Shown one piece after another: positions 16,462 through 23,718 of a stretch of DNA of 64,000 bases. The stretch is from assembly GCF_051251565.1 (NCBI RefSeq), contig NZ_JBPOFB010000001.1, positions 186,001 through 250,000 on the forward strand, written 5' to 3'. Position 1 is the stretch's first letter. The number at the start of each line of letters is the position of its first letter. This stretch comes from Marivita sp051251565. GTDB taxonomy: Bacteria > Pseudomonadota > Alphaproteobacteria > Rhodobacterales > Rhodobacteraceae. The notes beneath the pieces are model-generated. The model searched no databases. It was not told where the DNA came from and saw only the letters and a list, made by a program, of their open reading frames with translations. The translations under genes were made by a program, and so were the position numbers.

Positions 16462-16490
16462 GCTATAGGCAGGTGGGTTTGCGATGTCAA
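16462..16490 (-). promoter_or_regulatory. Sigma-70-type promoter for rpmH-rnpA-yidD
   Basis: Read on the minus strand, TTGACA (16490-16485) is a perfect -35 box. It is followed after 17 bases by TATAGC (16467-16462), a 4/6 match to -10. The predicted transcript would start near 16455, about 60 bases upstream of the L34 ATG. Spacing, consensus quality and position before a ribosomal protein operon all fit. Confidence 0.7.
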
Positions 16491-16544
16491 ACGCTGTGGG
16501 CCGGGTTTTTGCAGGTTTTCGGTGGTGCGTGGCGGAAACCGGTT

Positions 16545-16612
16545 GGGGGCGCTGCCCCCGTCGCCTGTTGGGCGACTCCTCCGGGATATTTTAAACCAGA
16601 GAAGATGCGGTC
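16545..16612. repeat. GC-hairpin intergenic repeat, copy 2 (within the 472-base gap 16396-16867)
   Basis: Two hairpins sit in tandem: GGGGGC-GCT-GCCCCC (16545-16559) and GTCGCC-TGTTG-GGCGAC (16560-16576). Then come TCCTCCGGGATATTTTAAAC and an AGAGAAGATG tail. Core and tail match the copy at 12575-12648. The rest of the gap holds the rpmH promoter, a 46-codon cysteine-containing ORF (16638-16778) that I do not accept as a gene, and the leader of the TVP38 gene, in which I see no clear promoter. Confidence 0.6.
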
Positions 16613-16867
16613 AGACTCTATAGGGCGGGGAGCGGAGATGAAACATTGCCACACGGTGGCGTGTTTGTTTGACACAGACTGCAACAATGACCGCGTGGCT
16701 ATGGGGTGTTTGTTTCAATCCAGAGGCGTGGGGCGTCGATTCTCACGCAAATGGCAGTGCCGGATCAAGGCGGCGTGAGGCGGGTGTTGCTGGGGCGCGT
16801 CAGGGGGCATGTTTTAGGCAAGCAACACGCAACACATCAAGAGGTGGCCCTGCGGGGCCTGTATGAC

Positions 16868-17602
16868 ATGACAGATATGACCAACACCCAAGATCACCCC
16901 GCTTGGAAACGCTATGCCCCTATGATTGCCATTGGCGCAGTCGCGCTGGTGGGGGCGGTTACGCTCAAAGATTACTTAAGTTTTGAAGCGTTGGCAGCGA
17001 ACCGCGAAGCGCTGACGGCGTTTCGGGACGCGAATTACCTGCTGACAGTCGGGGCGTTCATCCTTGCCTATGTGGCGATCGTTGGGTTTTCACTGCCCGG
17101 TGCCACGATTGCGACGCTGACTGGTGGGTTCCTGTTTGGCGTGTTTCCGGGTGCGTTGTTCAATGTGTTTGCTGCAACGGTCGGTGCGACAGTGATTTTC
17201 CTCGCGGCGCGCTATGGGTTGGGTGACAAGCTGGCGGCGAAGATGGATGCGGGCGAAGGTACGGTGCGCAAGATCAAGGACGGGATCGACGAGAATCAGT
17301 GGTCGATGCTGTTCCTGATCCGATTGGTGCCTGCGGTGCCCTTCTTTGTGGCCAATATCGTGCCTGCGCTGGTGGGTGTGCCGCTCTACCGCTTTTTCGT
17401 ATCCACCTTCCTTGGGATCATTCCCGGCGGGGTTGTCTATACCTCGGTCGGAGCCGGTCTGGGCGAGGTGTTTGCCCGTGGCGAGACGCCCAACCTTGGA
17501 ATTATTTTTGAGCCGCAAATCCTGTTGCCGATCCTTGGACTTTGTGTGCTGGCCGCTTTGCCCATCGTTTTGAAGGCCGTGCGCGGCAAGAAAGGCCTGT
17601 AA
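16868..17602 (+). CDS. TVP38/TMEM64 family membrane protein (DedA/VTT superfamily)
   Basis: 244 aa with the start at ATG 16868 (MTDMTNTQDHPAWKRYAPM); ATG 16877 is an alternative. Hydrophobic helices lie near residues 14-32, 55-110 and 160-240. The VTT-domain re-entrant motif is visible as FSLPGATIATLTGGFLFGVFPG and, after the amphipathic region, LIRLVPAVPFFVANIVPALVGV, the repeat typical of TVP38 and DedA proteins. The proposed family role is lipid scrambling or membrane homeostasis. The next gene, a disulfide oxidoreductase, starts 2 bases after its stop, a pairing I recall from other proteobacteria. Confidence 0.88.
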   Translation: MTDMTNTQDHPAWKRYAPMIAIGAVALVGAVTLKDYLSFEALAANREALTAFRDANYLLTVGAFILAYVAIVGFSLPGATIATLTGGFLFGVFPGALFNVFAATVGATVIFLAARYGLGDKLAAKMDAGEGTVRKIKDGIDENQWSMLFLIRLVPAVPFFVANIVPALVGVPLYRFFVSTFLGIIPGGVVYTSVGAGLGEVFARGETPNLGIIFEPQILLPILGLCVLAALPIVLKAVRGKKGL

Positions 17603-17604
17603 TC

Positions 17605-19023
17605 ATGGAAAAGATCAAAACAGACGTTCTGGTGATTGGTGCTGGGTCTGGCGGGCTTTCGGTTGCGGCAGGCGCTGCGCAAATGGGGGCCAGTGTTGTT
17701 CTGCTGGAAGCGCATAAGATGGGTGGTGATTGCCTGAATTACGGGTGTGTGCCGTCCAAGGCGATTTTGGCAAGCGGCAAGGCGGCCTACGCAATGCGCC
17801 ATGCAGAGCAGTTCGGCATCGCTGATGCCGTGCCACAGGTGGATTATGCCGCAGCCAAGGACCATGTGGCGGACGTGATCGCGCAGATCGAACCCATGGA
17901 CAGCGTCGAGCGGTTCGAAGGCTTTGGCGTGCGCGTCATTCAGGAACGCGGTGTGTTCGTGTCCCCCACAGAGGTGCAGGCAGGAGAGCATATCATCACC
18001 GCGCGACGCATTGTCATTGCGACCGGGTCGTCGCCCTTTGTGCCGCCGATCCCCGGTTTGGACAGTGTGCCGTATATCACCAACGAGACGCTGTGGGCGT
18101 TGCGCGAGCAGCCCGAACATTTGCTGGTGATTGGCGGCGGTCCTATCGGCATGGAAATGGCGCAGGCGCATCGTCGGCTTGGCTCTAAAGTCACCGTGAT
18201 CGAAGGGGCCAAGGCGCTGGGCAAGGATGACCCGGAAATGGCAGAGATCGTGCTGGAGAGCTTGCGCGATGAAGGGATCGAGATTGCCGAGGATGCCTTG
18301 GCCAAGGAGGTGCGCGGCCAAGCCGGGGCCATCGAGGTCGAAACGGAGGACGGCCGCGTTTTCAAGGGCTCGCATATTCTGGTGGCCGTTGGGCGCAAGT
18401 CGAACATCGACACGCTTGATCTGGATAAGGCCGGGATCACGACGACCCGGACCGGGATCAAGGTGGACGATATGCTGCGCACCACCAACAAAAAGGTCTA
18501 TGCGATTGGCGATGTGGCGGGTGGGCTGCAATTCACTCATGTGGCAGGGTATCATGCTGGGGTCATTATCCGGTCGATGCTGTTTGGCTTGCCATCCAAG
18601 GCCACAACGCGCCACATTCCCTGGGCGACCTACACGCAGCCCGAGCTGGCGCAGGTTGGTCTGACCGAGGCGCAGGCGAAGAAGGAGCACGGGATCAAGC
18701 TTGAGGTCGTGCGCTTTCATTTTAACCACAATGACCGCGCCATTGCGGAACGCAAGACACGAGGCCTGATCAAGGTGATGGTGGTCAAGGGGCGCCCTGT
18801 AGGCGCGTCGATTGCCGGTGAGCAGGCGGGCGAATTGATCAACCTTTGGGCGCTGGTGATCGCCAACAAGATGAAGATGGGGCAGGTTGCCGCAATGGTG
18901 GCCCCTTATCCGACGATTGGAGAGCTTAACAAACGGGCAGCGGGTGCTTACTTTTCCCCACGGTTGTTTGAAAACGACGTTGTTAAGAAAGTGGTTGGAT
19001 TTGTTCAGAAATGGCTCCCGTGA
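17605..19023 (+). CDS. FAD-dependent pyridine nucleotide-disulfide oxidoreductase (MerA/Lpd-like)
   Basis: 472 aa. FAD site VIGAGSGGLSVAAGAA at residues 10-25; redox-active pair Cys43/Cys48 in GGDCLNYGCVPSK; NAD(P) site VIGGGPIGMEMAQAHRRLG; second FAD motif VYAIGDVAGG. The C-terminal dimerisation domain is present. However, the base that dihydrolipoamide dehydrogenases and glutathione reductases carry as H-P-T-x-x-E reads Y-P-T-I-G-E here (Tyr435). It also lacks the extra vicinal Cys pair of mercuric reductases. So it is neither a standard Lpd nor MerA, although automatic annotation will probably say so. Co-transcribed with TVP38 and probably with the kinase gene 27 bases downstream. Confidence 0.88.
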   Translation: MEKIKTDVLVIGAGSGGLSVAAGAAQMGASVVLLEAHKMGGDCLNYGCVPSKAILASGKAAYAMRHAEQFGIADAVPQVDYAAAKDHVADVIAQIEPMDSVERFEGFGVRVIQERGVFVSPTEVQAGEHIITARRIVIATGSSPFVPPIPGLDSVPYITNETLWALREQPEHLLVIGGGPIGMEMAQAHRRLGSKVTVIEGAKALGKDDPEMAEIVLESLRDEGIEIAEDALAKEVRGQAGAIEVETEDGRVFKGSHILVAVGRKSNIDTLDLDKAGITTTRTGIKVDDMLRTTNKKVYAIGDVAGGLQFTHVAGYHAGVIIRSMLFGLPSKATTRHIPWATYTQPELAQVGLTEAQAKKEHGIKLEVVRFHFNHNDRAIAERKTRGLIKVMVVKGRPVGASIAGEQAGELINLWALVIANKMKMGQVAAMVAPYPTIGELNKRAAGAYFSPRLFENDVVKKVVGFVQKWLP

Positions 19024-19050
19024 CATGACCGTCCAGAAGGCGATGCGCGT

Positions 19051-20439
19051 ATGAATTCGCTGTCGGGCCGTTTCCTGATCCTGACCACCATCTTTGTGAT
19101 GCTGGCGGAGGTGATGATTTTTGTCCCCTCTGTGGCGCGCTACCGCGAGGATTTTCTGCTCAACCGGCTAGAGCGGGCACAGATCGCGTCATTGGCCTTG
19201 TTGGCTGATGACATGATCGATTCCGAACTTGAGGCGGAACTGCTGCTGAATGCGGGTGTGTTCAACGTGGTCCTGCGGCGCGATGAGCTTCGGCAATTGG
19301 TACTGTCGTCGCCGATGCCGGGCGAGGTGGATGCCACTTTCGATCTGCGGGACGCCACGGCTGTGTCATTGATCCGCGACGCGATGAACCGGCTGATCAA
19401 TCCCGAGACCGAAACGATCCGGGTGATCGGCAATCCGTTCCGGGACGGTGGTCTGCTGATCGAGGTGACGCTGGACACAGACGAATTGCGCATGGCGATG
19501 ATCGATTATGGCCTGCGGATTCTGTTGCTGTCTGCGGTGATTTCGATTGTCACGGCGGGATTGTTGTTTCTTGCGGTGCGGGTGCTGTTGGTCAAACCCA
19601 TCAAGGGTGTCGTGGGCCACATGCAAAGCTACTCCAAGGCCCCCGAGGATGCGCGACGGATCATCAAACCCTCGGCCAGCGTGACAGAGCTGCGCGAGGC
19701 GGAAGAGGCGTTGCAGTCTTTGCAGACGCAGCTGACGCAAGCGCTCAAGCAAAAGGAACGTCTGGCGCAATTGGGCGGGGCGGTGGCGCGGGTGAGCCAT
19801 GACCTTCGCAACATCCTCACTTCAGCCCAATTGTTCACTGACCGGATCGAGATGAGCGAAGACCCGGCGGTCAAACGCATGGCCCCCAAGCTGGTCAATT
19901 CGATCACGCGTGCTGTGTCGCTGTGCGAAAGCACGCTGGCTTTTGGGCGCGCCGAAGAACCCGCGCCGGTGTTGTCGTTGGTGAACCTTGCGCAGATCGT
20001 GGCGGATGTGTTGGACAGTGAACGTCTTGCGATTGGCGACTACGACCTGAGCCTGAGCGAAGACGTTCCCGGCAGCCTGATGGTGCGGGCGGACCCCGAA
20101 CAGATGTACCGCGTGTTGTCCAACCTTGTGCGGAACGCGAGACAAGCCATCGTCGGATCGGGGCAGGCGGGCGAGATCGCCATTCTGGCGAGAGCCGGGG
20201 ATGATCTTTGGTGTATCGATGTCACAGACACCGGACCGGGCCTGCCGCCGAAAGCCAAGGAATACCTGTTCCAACCGTTCCAGGGAGGTGCGCGCAAGGG
20301 TGGGTCCGGTCTTGGACTGGCCATTGCCGACGAGCTGGTGCGCGGTCATGGCGGCACCCTGACATTGCTAAGCAGTGATGCGCATGGCACCAAGTTTCGC
20401 ATCCAGCTGCCGATGGGAGAATTGACGCTGGGCAGATGA
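19051..20439 (+). CDS. Two-component sensor histidine kinase
   Basis: 462 aa. Two membrane helices (about residues 8-27 and 153-180) flank a roughly 125-residue periplasmic sensor domain. A HAMP-like linker and a coiled coil rich in Gln/Glu/Leu (LREAEEALQSLQTQLTQALK) lead to the HisKA box ARVSHDLRNILTS with the phospho-acceptor His250. The ATPase domain shows N box NLVRNARQAI, G1 DTGPGLPPKAK and G2 GGSGLGLAIADELV. No response regulator gene is adjacent, so it is an orphan in this window. Location directly behind TVP38 and the disulfide oxidoreductase suggests an envelope or redox stress input, which is inference. Confidence 0.92.
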   Translation: MNSLSGRFLILTTIFVMLAEVMIFVPSVARYREDFLLNRLERAQIASLALLADDMIDSELEAELLLNAGVFNVVLRRDELRQLVLSSPMPGEVDATFDLRDATAVSLIRDAMNRLINPETETIRVIGNPFRDGGLLIEVTLDTDELRMAMIDYGLRILLLSAVISIVTAGLLFLAVRVLLVKPIKGVVGHMQSYSKAPEDARRIIKPSASVTELREAEEALQSLQTQLTQALKQKERLAQLGGAVARVSHDLRNILTSAQLFTDRIEMSEDPAVKRMAPKLVNSITRAVSLCESTLAFGRAEEPAPVLSLVNLAQIVADVLDSERLAIGDYDLSLSEDVPGSLMVRADPEQMYRVLSNLVRNARQAIVGSGQAGEIAILARAGDDLWCIDVTDTGPGLPPKAKEYLFQPFQGGARKGGSGLGLAIADELVRGHGGTLTLLSSDAHGTKFRIQLPMGELTLGR

Positions 20440-20510
20440 GGCCAAGACGCCGAGATTTCTGCGAATTTGCGCTTGCATCGTTCGGACACTGCGTCTATCC
20501 CACGCCTCGT

Positions 20511-20587
20511 GGACCGATAGCTCAGCTGGATAGAGTACTTGACTACGAATCAAGGGGTCGGGGGTTCGAATCCTCCTCGGTCCGCCA
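20511..20587 (+). tRNA. tRNA-Arg(ACG)
   Basis: 77 bases. Acceptor stem GGACCGA (20511-20517) pairs with TCGGTCC (20577-20583), then discriminator G and an encoded CCA. The anticodon stem CTTGA/TCAAG encloses loop CTACGAA, anticodon ACG (decoding CGN after A34-to-I editing). The T loop GTTCGAATC is present. Confidence 0.96.
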
Positions 20588-20610
20588 CTACACCGCTTCT
20601 GATTTGAATG

Positions 20611-20632
20611 GGTCGCCTTGGGCGACCTTTTT
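20611..20632 (+). terminator. Rho-independent terminator after tRNA-Arg
   Basis: GGTCGCC-TTG-GGCGACC is a perfect 7-bp stem with a 3-base loop (20611-20627), followed directly by five T residues. It lies 23 bases after the tRNA CCA. Confidence 0.85.
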
Positions 20633-20684
20633 CATTTGATGCTTGGGTTTCAGTGTGCTGGTCCACTTGTCAGTCGGGCGTGGT

Positions 20685-20711
20685 TTGATGTCTAAATCGG
20701 GTCGATATAAT
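20685..20711 (+). promoter_or_regulatory. Candidate promoter of the malonyl-CoA synthetase gene
   Basis: A perfect TATAAT lies at 20706-20711, with TTGATG (4/6 to -35) at 20685-20690. The 15-base spacing is short. The expected start near 20718 is 17 bases before the ATG, leaving room for the GAGG ribosome site at about 20722-20725. The -10 is convincing, the -35 only moderate. Confidence 0.5.
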
Positions 20712-20734
20712 TCCTGCGGACCGAGGATCTGAAC

Positions 20735-22252
20735 ATGTCGAACCACCTCTATGACCGCTTGTTCAAGACGCATGAGTGTCAGGCAACCCCGTTTCTGCAT
20801 CTCGCGGATGGGAAAGTGATCACGCATGATGCCTTCCTCAAGCAAGCGGCGCAGATCGCCCATGTGCTGACGGATGCGGGGCTGGTGCCGGGCGACCGGC
20901 TTGCCGTTCAGATCGAAAAATCGCCAGAGGCTTTGGCACTCTACGCTGCATGTGTGCAGGCCGGCATCGTGTTTTTGCCGCTGAACACCGGCTACACGGC
21001 TGACGAGCTACGGTACTTTGTCGATGACAGCGGGGCCGGGATGTTTATCTGCGACCCTCACCGTGAAGCGGCCTTGCGTCCAGTCATCACGGCGCTGAAT
21101 GTGTCGCTTGAAACCTTGGGCGGGGATGGGACAGGCAGCCTGATGGCGCGCTGTGCGTCCATGGACACGCGTTTTGCCATAGTGCATCGGTCATCAGATG
21201 ATCTGGCGGCTTTGCTCTATACCTCTGGTACAACGGGGCGTTCGAAAGGCGCGATGCTGACGCAGGCCAATCTGGTGTCAAATGCAGAAACTCTTGCGGA
21301 ATATTGGCGGTTCACCCCGTCGGACGTGCTTTTGCACGCGTTGCCGATTTTTCACACCCACGGATTGTTCGTCGCCACCAACGTGATCCTTGCGTCGGGT
21401 GGGTCGATGATCTTTTTGCCGAAATTCGACCTCGATGCGATGCTGGACGGCCTGCCGCGCGCAACTGTGATGATGGGGGTGCCAACCTTCTATACCCGCC
21501 TGCTGGGTGACGCGCGCCTGACCCGCGATCTGACCCGACACATGCGGCTGTTCATCTCGGGCAGTGCGCCGCTGCTGACGGAAACACATGTGCAGTTTGA
21601 GGGCCGTACAGGCCATCGGATACTGGAACGCTACGGGATGACAGAGACGAACATGAACAGCTCGAATCCCTATGACGGGGATCGGCGTGCCGGAACCGTC
21701 GGCTTTCCCTTGCCGGGGGTCGAGATAAAGATCACCGACCCCGACACGGCTGTGACGCTTGGCCCGGAGCAGATCGGACAGATCGAGGTGCGCGGCCCTA
21801 ATGTTTTCAAGGGCTATTGGCAGATGCCCGAGAAAACCGCCGCAGAATTGCGCGAGGACGGGTTTTTCATCACCGGTGATTTGGGCAAGATCGACGCGAA
21901 CGGCTATGTTCACATTGTGGGCCGCGAGAAAGACCTGATCATTTCCGGTGGCTACAACATTTACCCCAAGGAAATCGAAGGTGTTCTTGATGACCAGCCC
22001 GGAGTGATCGAAAGCGCAGTCATCGGGGTGCCGCATCCTGATTTCGGCGAAACGGTGCTGGGCGTGATCGTGGCCGATCCTGCAGCCCCCCCTGATCTGG
22101 AGGCAATCGGCCATGCGGTTGGCGATACGCTGGCCCGGTTCAAACATCCGCGCCGGTTGATCGTGGTTGACAGCTTGCCGCGCAACACGATGGGCAAGGT
22201 GCAGAAAAACATCCTGCGCGACATGTATCGTGCGACCTTTACCTCAGGCTGA
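20735..22252 (+). CDS. matB: Malonyl-CoA synthetase (AMP-forming)
   Basis: 505 aa. An acyl-adenylate enzyme with P-loop YTSGTTGRSKGAMLTQANL, the A5-type motif RYGMTETNMNSSNPYDGDRR, GYWQMPEKTAAELREDGFFITGD, and the catalytic C-terminal lysine in PRNTMGKVQKN. The Arg in GDRRAGTVGFPLPGVEIK is the malonate-recognition region of MatB-type enzymes. It makes malonyl-CoA from malonate, ATP and CoA. No malonyl-CoA decarboxylase gene adjoins it, which makes provision of an extender unit (for fatty acids or for the polyketide synthase 5.4 kb downstream) worth considering. Its 3' end overlaps the convergent oxidoreductase gene by 9 bases. Confidence 0.88.
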   Translation: MSNHLYDRLFKTHECQATPFLHLADGKVITHDAFLKQAAQIAHVLTDAGLVPGDRLAVQIEKSPEALALYAACVQAGIVFLPLNTGYTADELRYFVDDSGAGMFICDPHREAALRPVITALNVSLETLGGDGTGSLMARCASMDTRFAIVHRSSDDLAALLYTSGTTGRSKGAMLTQANLVSNAETLAEYWRFTPSDVLLHALPIFHTHGLFVATNVILASGGSMIFLPKFDLDAMLDGLPRATVMMGVPTFYTRLLGDARLTRDLTRHMRLFISGSAPLLTETHVQFEGRTGHRILERYGMTETNMNSSNPYDGDRRAGTVGFPLPGVEIKITDPDTAVTLGPEQIGQIEVRGPNVFKGYWQMPEKTAAELREDGFFITGDLGKIDANGYVHIVGREKDLIISGGYNIYPKEIEGVLDDQPGVIESAVIGVPHPDFGETVLGVIVADPAAPPDLEAIGHAVGDTLARFKHPRRLIVVDSLPRNTMGKVQKNILRDMYRATFTSG

Positions 22253-23500
22253 CGGCGCAAAGCGCGCTGGCGCATAGGGGGTCAGGTCCATGTTGGGTTG
22301 ACGCCCTGAAATCAGTTGCGCGATGATACGGCCCGTTTTTGGCCCACCCGTCAGGCCGACATGATCATGTCCAAAGGCGGCATAGGCGCCGGATATGCCG
22401 GGCACTTCGCCGATCACGGGGATCGAGTCCGCCATTGACGGGCGGTGCCCCATCCATTCAACGGACTTTTTCCAGGTGATGCCGGGGATCGCGGTGCGGA
22501 TGTTGCGCTCCAGCAGTTTGAACGGCGCGCGCGACGGGGGTGCTGTCAGCCCGCCGAATTCCACAACCCCGGCCAGCCGTAGCCGCCCCTCCATTGGCGT
22601 GGCGACGAATTTGCCCGAGGCCACCATGACCGGGGATCGTGGCATGACCGACGGATCCCACAGTTCAAGATGGTAGCCGCGTTCGGTTTCCAGCGGTGCT
22701 TTCAGGCCGAGTTTCGTGGCAAGCGGCCCGGACCATGCGCCGGTTGCCACCACAACCGTGTCGCAGGGAATCAGATCTCCGCCTGCGCGGATACCAGTGA
22801 CCCTGCCGCCCTCTTTGGCGATGTCATCGACAGCGGCTTTGACAAAGCGCACGCCTTGATTTTGCGCATGGGCAGCGAGTGCCTTGACGTATGCGCCGGG
22901 ATCCGAAATCCGACCGTGGTCGTGAAGCCGGGCGGCAAAGCCGTTCTGCGGCCCGTATGCCGGTTCGTAGTCCCGAAGTGCTTGCCCTTCGAGCAAGTCC
23001 CATTCAAAGCCATGGTCTTTGCGCACGCTCCAGCCCAAGGCATCTGCATCGTAGCTGGCCCGGTTCTTGTATAGGTAGAGATAATCCGACGGCACCAGCC
23101 AGCGTTCAGCCCCGGTTCCGGCGGCAAGCGCCTGATGATCGGCCAAGCTGTCGCCGATGATATTGGCGAGGGCCGCCGCGCGGTGACGCATGTCCTTGTC
23201 GTTTGCTGTGCCAAGATAGCGCATCAACCATGGCATCAGGCGCGGCAGATATCCCCATTTCAGAAACAGCGGTTGATTGGGGTCCAACAGCATCTTGGGG
23301 GCTTTCCAAATCAGCCCCGGCACGGTGACCGGAATGATGGCACAGCTGGCAAGGACCCCGCCATTCCCATGGCTTGCCCCGGCTGCCGGTCCTTCGCGGT
23401 CGATCAGGGTGACGGAGTGACCGTCGCGCTGTAGCCAGATCGCGGTCGAGACCCCGACGATCCCGGCACCAATGATTGCGACTGTTTTGCCTGATGTCAT
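22244..23500 (-). CDS. FAD-dependent D-amino-acid dehydrogenase-like oxidoreductase
   Basis: 418 aa from ATG 23500 (MTSGKTVAIIGAGIVGVSTA). It has the DAO-family Rossmann motif GAGIVGVSTAIWLQRDGHSV with the acidic end of strand 2 (IDRE), GASHGNGGVL for the flavin, the central VVVATGAWSGPLATKLGL, and the C-terminal GPKTGRIIAQLISGR. Length and layout match DadA, which oxidises D-amino acids and passes electrons to the respiratory chain. No alanine racemase is adjacent, so the substrate is uncertain; glycine- or hydroxyproline-type oxidoreductases are alternatives. The upstream 218 bases (23501-23718) hold no gene. Confidence 0.85.
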   Translation of the reverse strand: MTSGKTVAIIGAGIVGVSTAIWLQRDGHSVTLIDREGPAAGASHGNGGVLASCAIIPVTVPGLIWKAPKMLLDPNQPLFLKWGYLPRLMPWLMRYLGTANDKDMRHRAAALANIIGDSLADHQALAAGTGAERWLVPSDYLYLYKNRASYDADALGWSVRKDHGFEWDLLEGQALRDYEPAYGPQNGFAARLHDHGRISDPGAYVKALAAHAQNQGVRFVKAAVDDIAKEGGRVTGIRAGGDLIPCDTVVVATGAWSGPLATKLGLKAPLETERGYHLELWDPSVMPRSPVMVASGKFVATPMEGRLRLAGVVEFGGLTAPPSRAPFKLLERNIRTAIPGITWKKSVEWMGHRPSMADSIPVIGEVPGISGAYAAFGHDHVGLTGGPKTGRIIAQLISGRQPNMDLTPYAPARFAPSA

Positions 23501-23718
23501 GCGATCTTTGCCCCGTGATTTGGCGCGCGCTTCCAACGGCTGAAGGGCGATTGAAAGTGGCTTTGGGAGCATATCATTTGCAAAGGACTGTATTTGCAAG
23601 TCGCATGACTACTTGCCGGTACTTCGACAAGTTTGCCAGTTCCGTCACTGTCCGGTTTTCGGGGCATAGCCGAGCACGGCGCAACATGGTGGCGCGCGGT
23701 ACGCCGCCTTATGGTCCC

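Noticed and set aside
16638..16778. 46-codon ORF with five cysteines (MKHCHTVACLFDTDC...) before the TVP38 gene
   Set aside because: No clear ribosome site, atypical composition, and adjacent to a dispersed repeat. There is not enough support to call a gene.
17437..19026. 529-codon minus-strand frame opposite the disulfide oxidoreductase
   Set aside because: The antisense product is His/Arg/Gln-rich with no domain; the plus-strand flavoprotein is certain.
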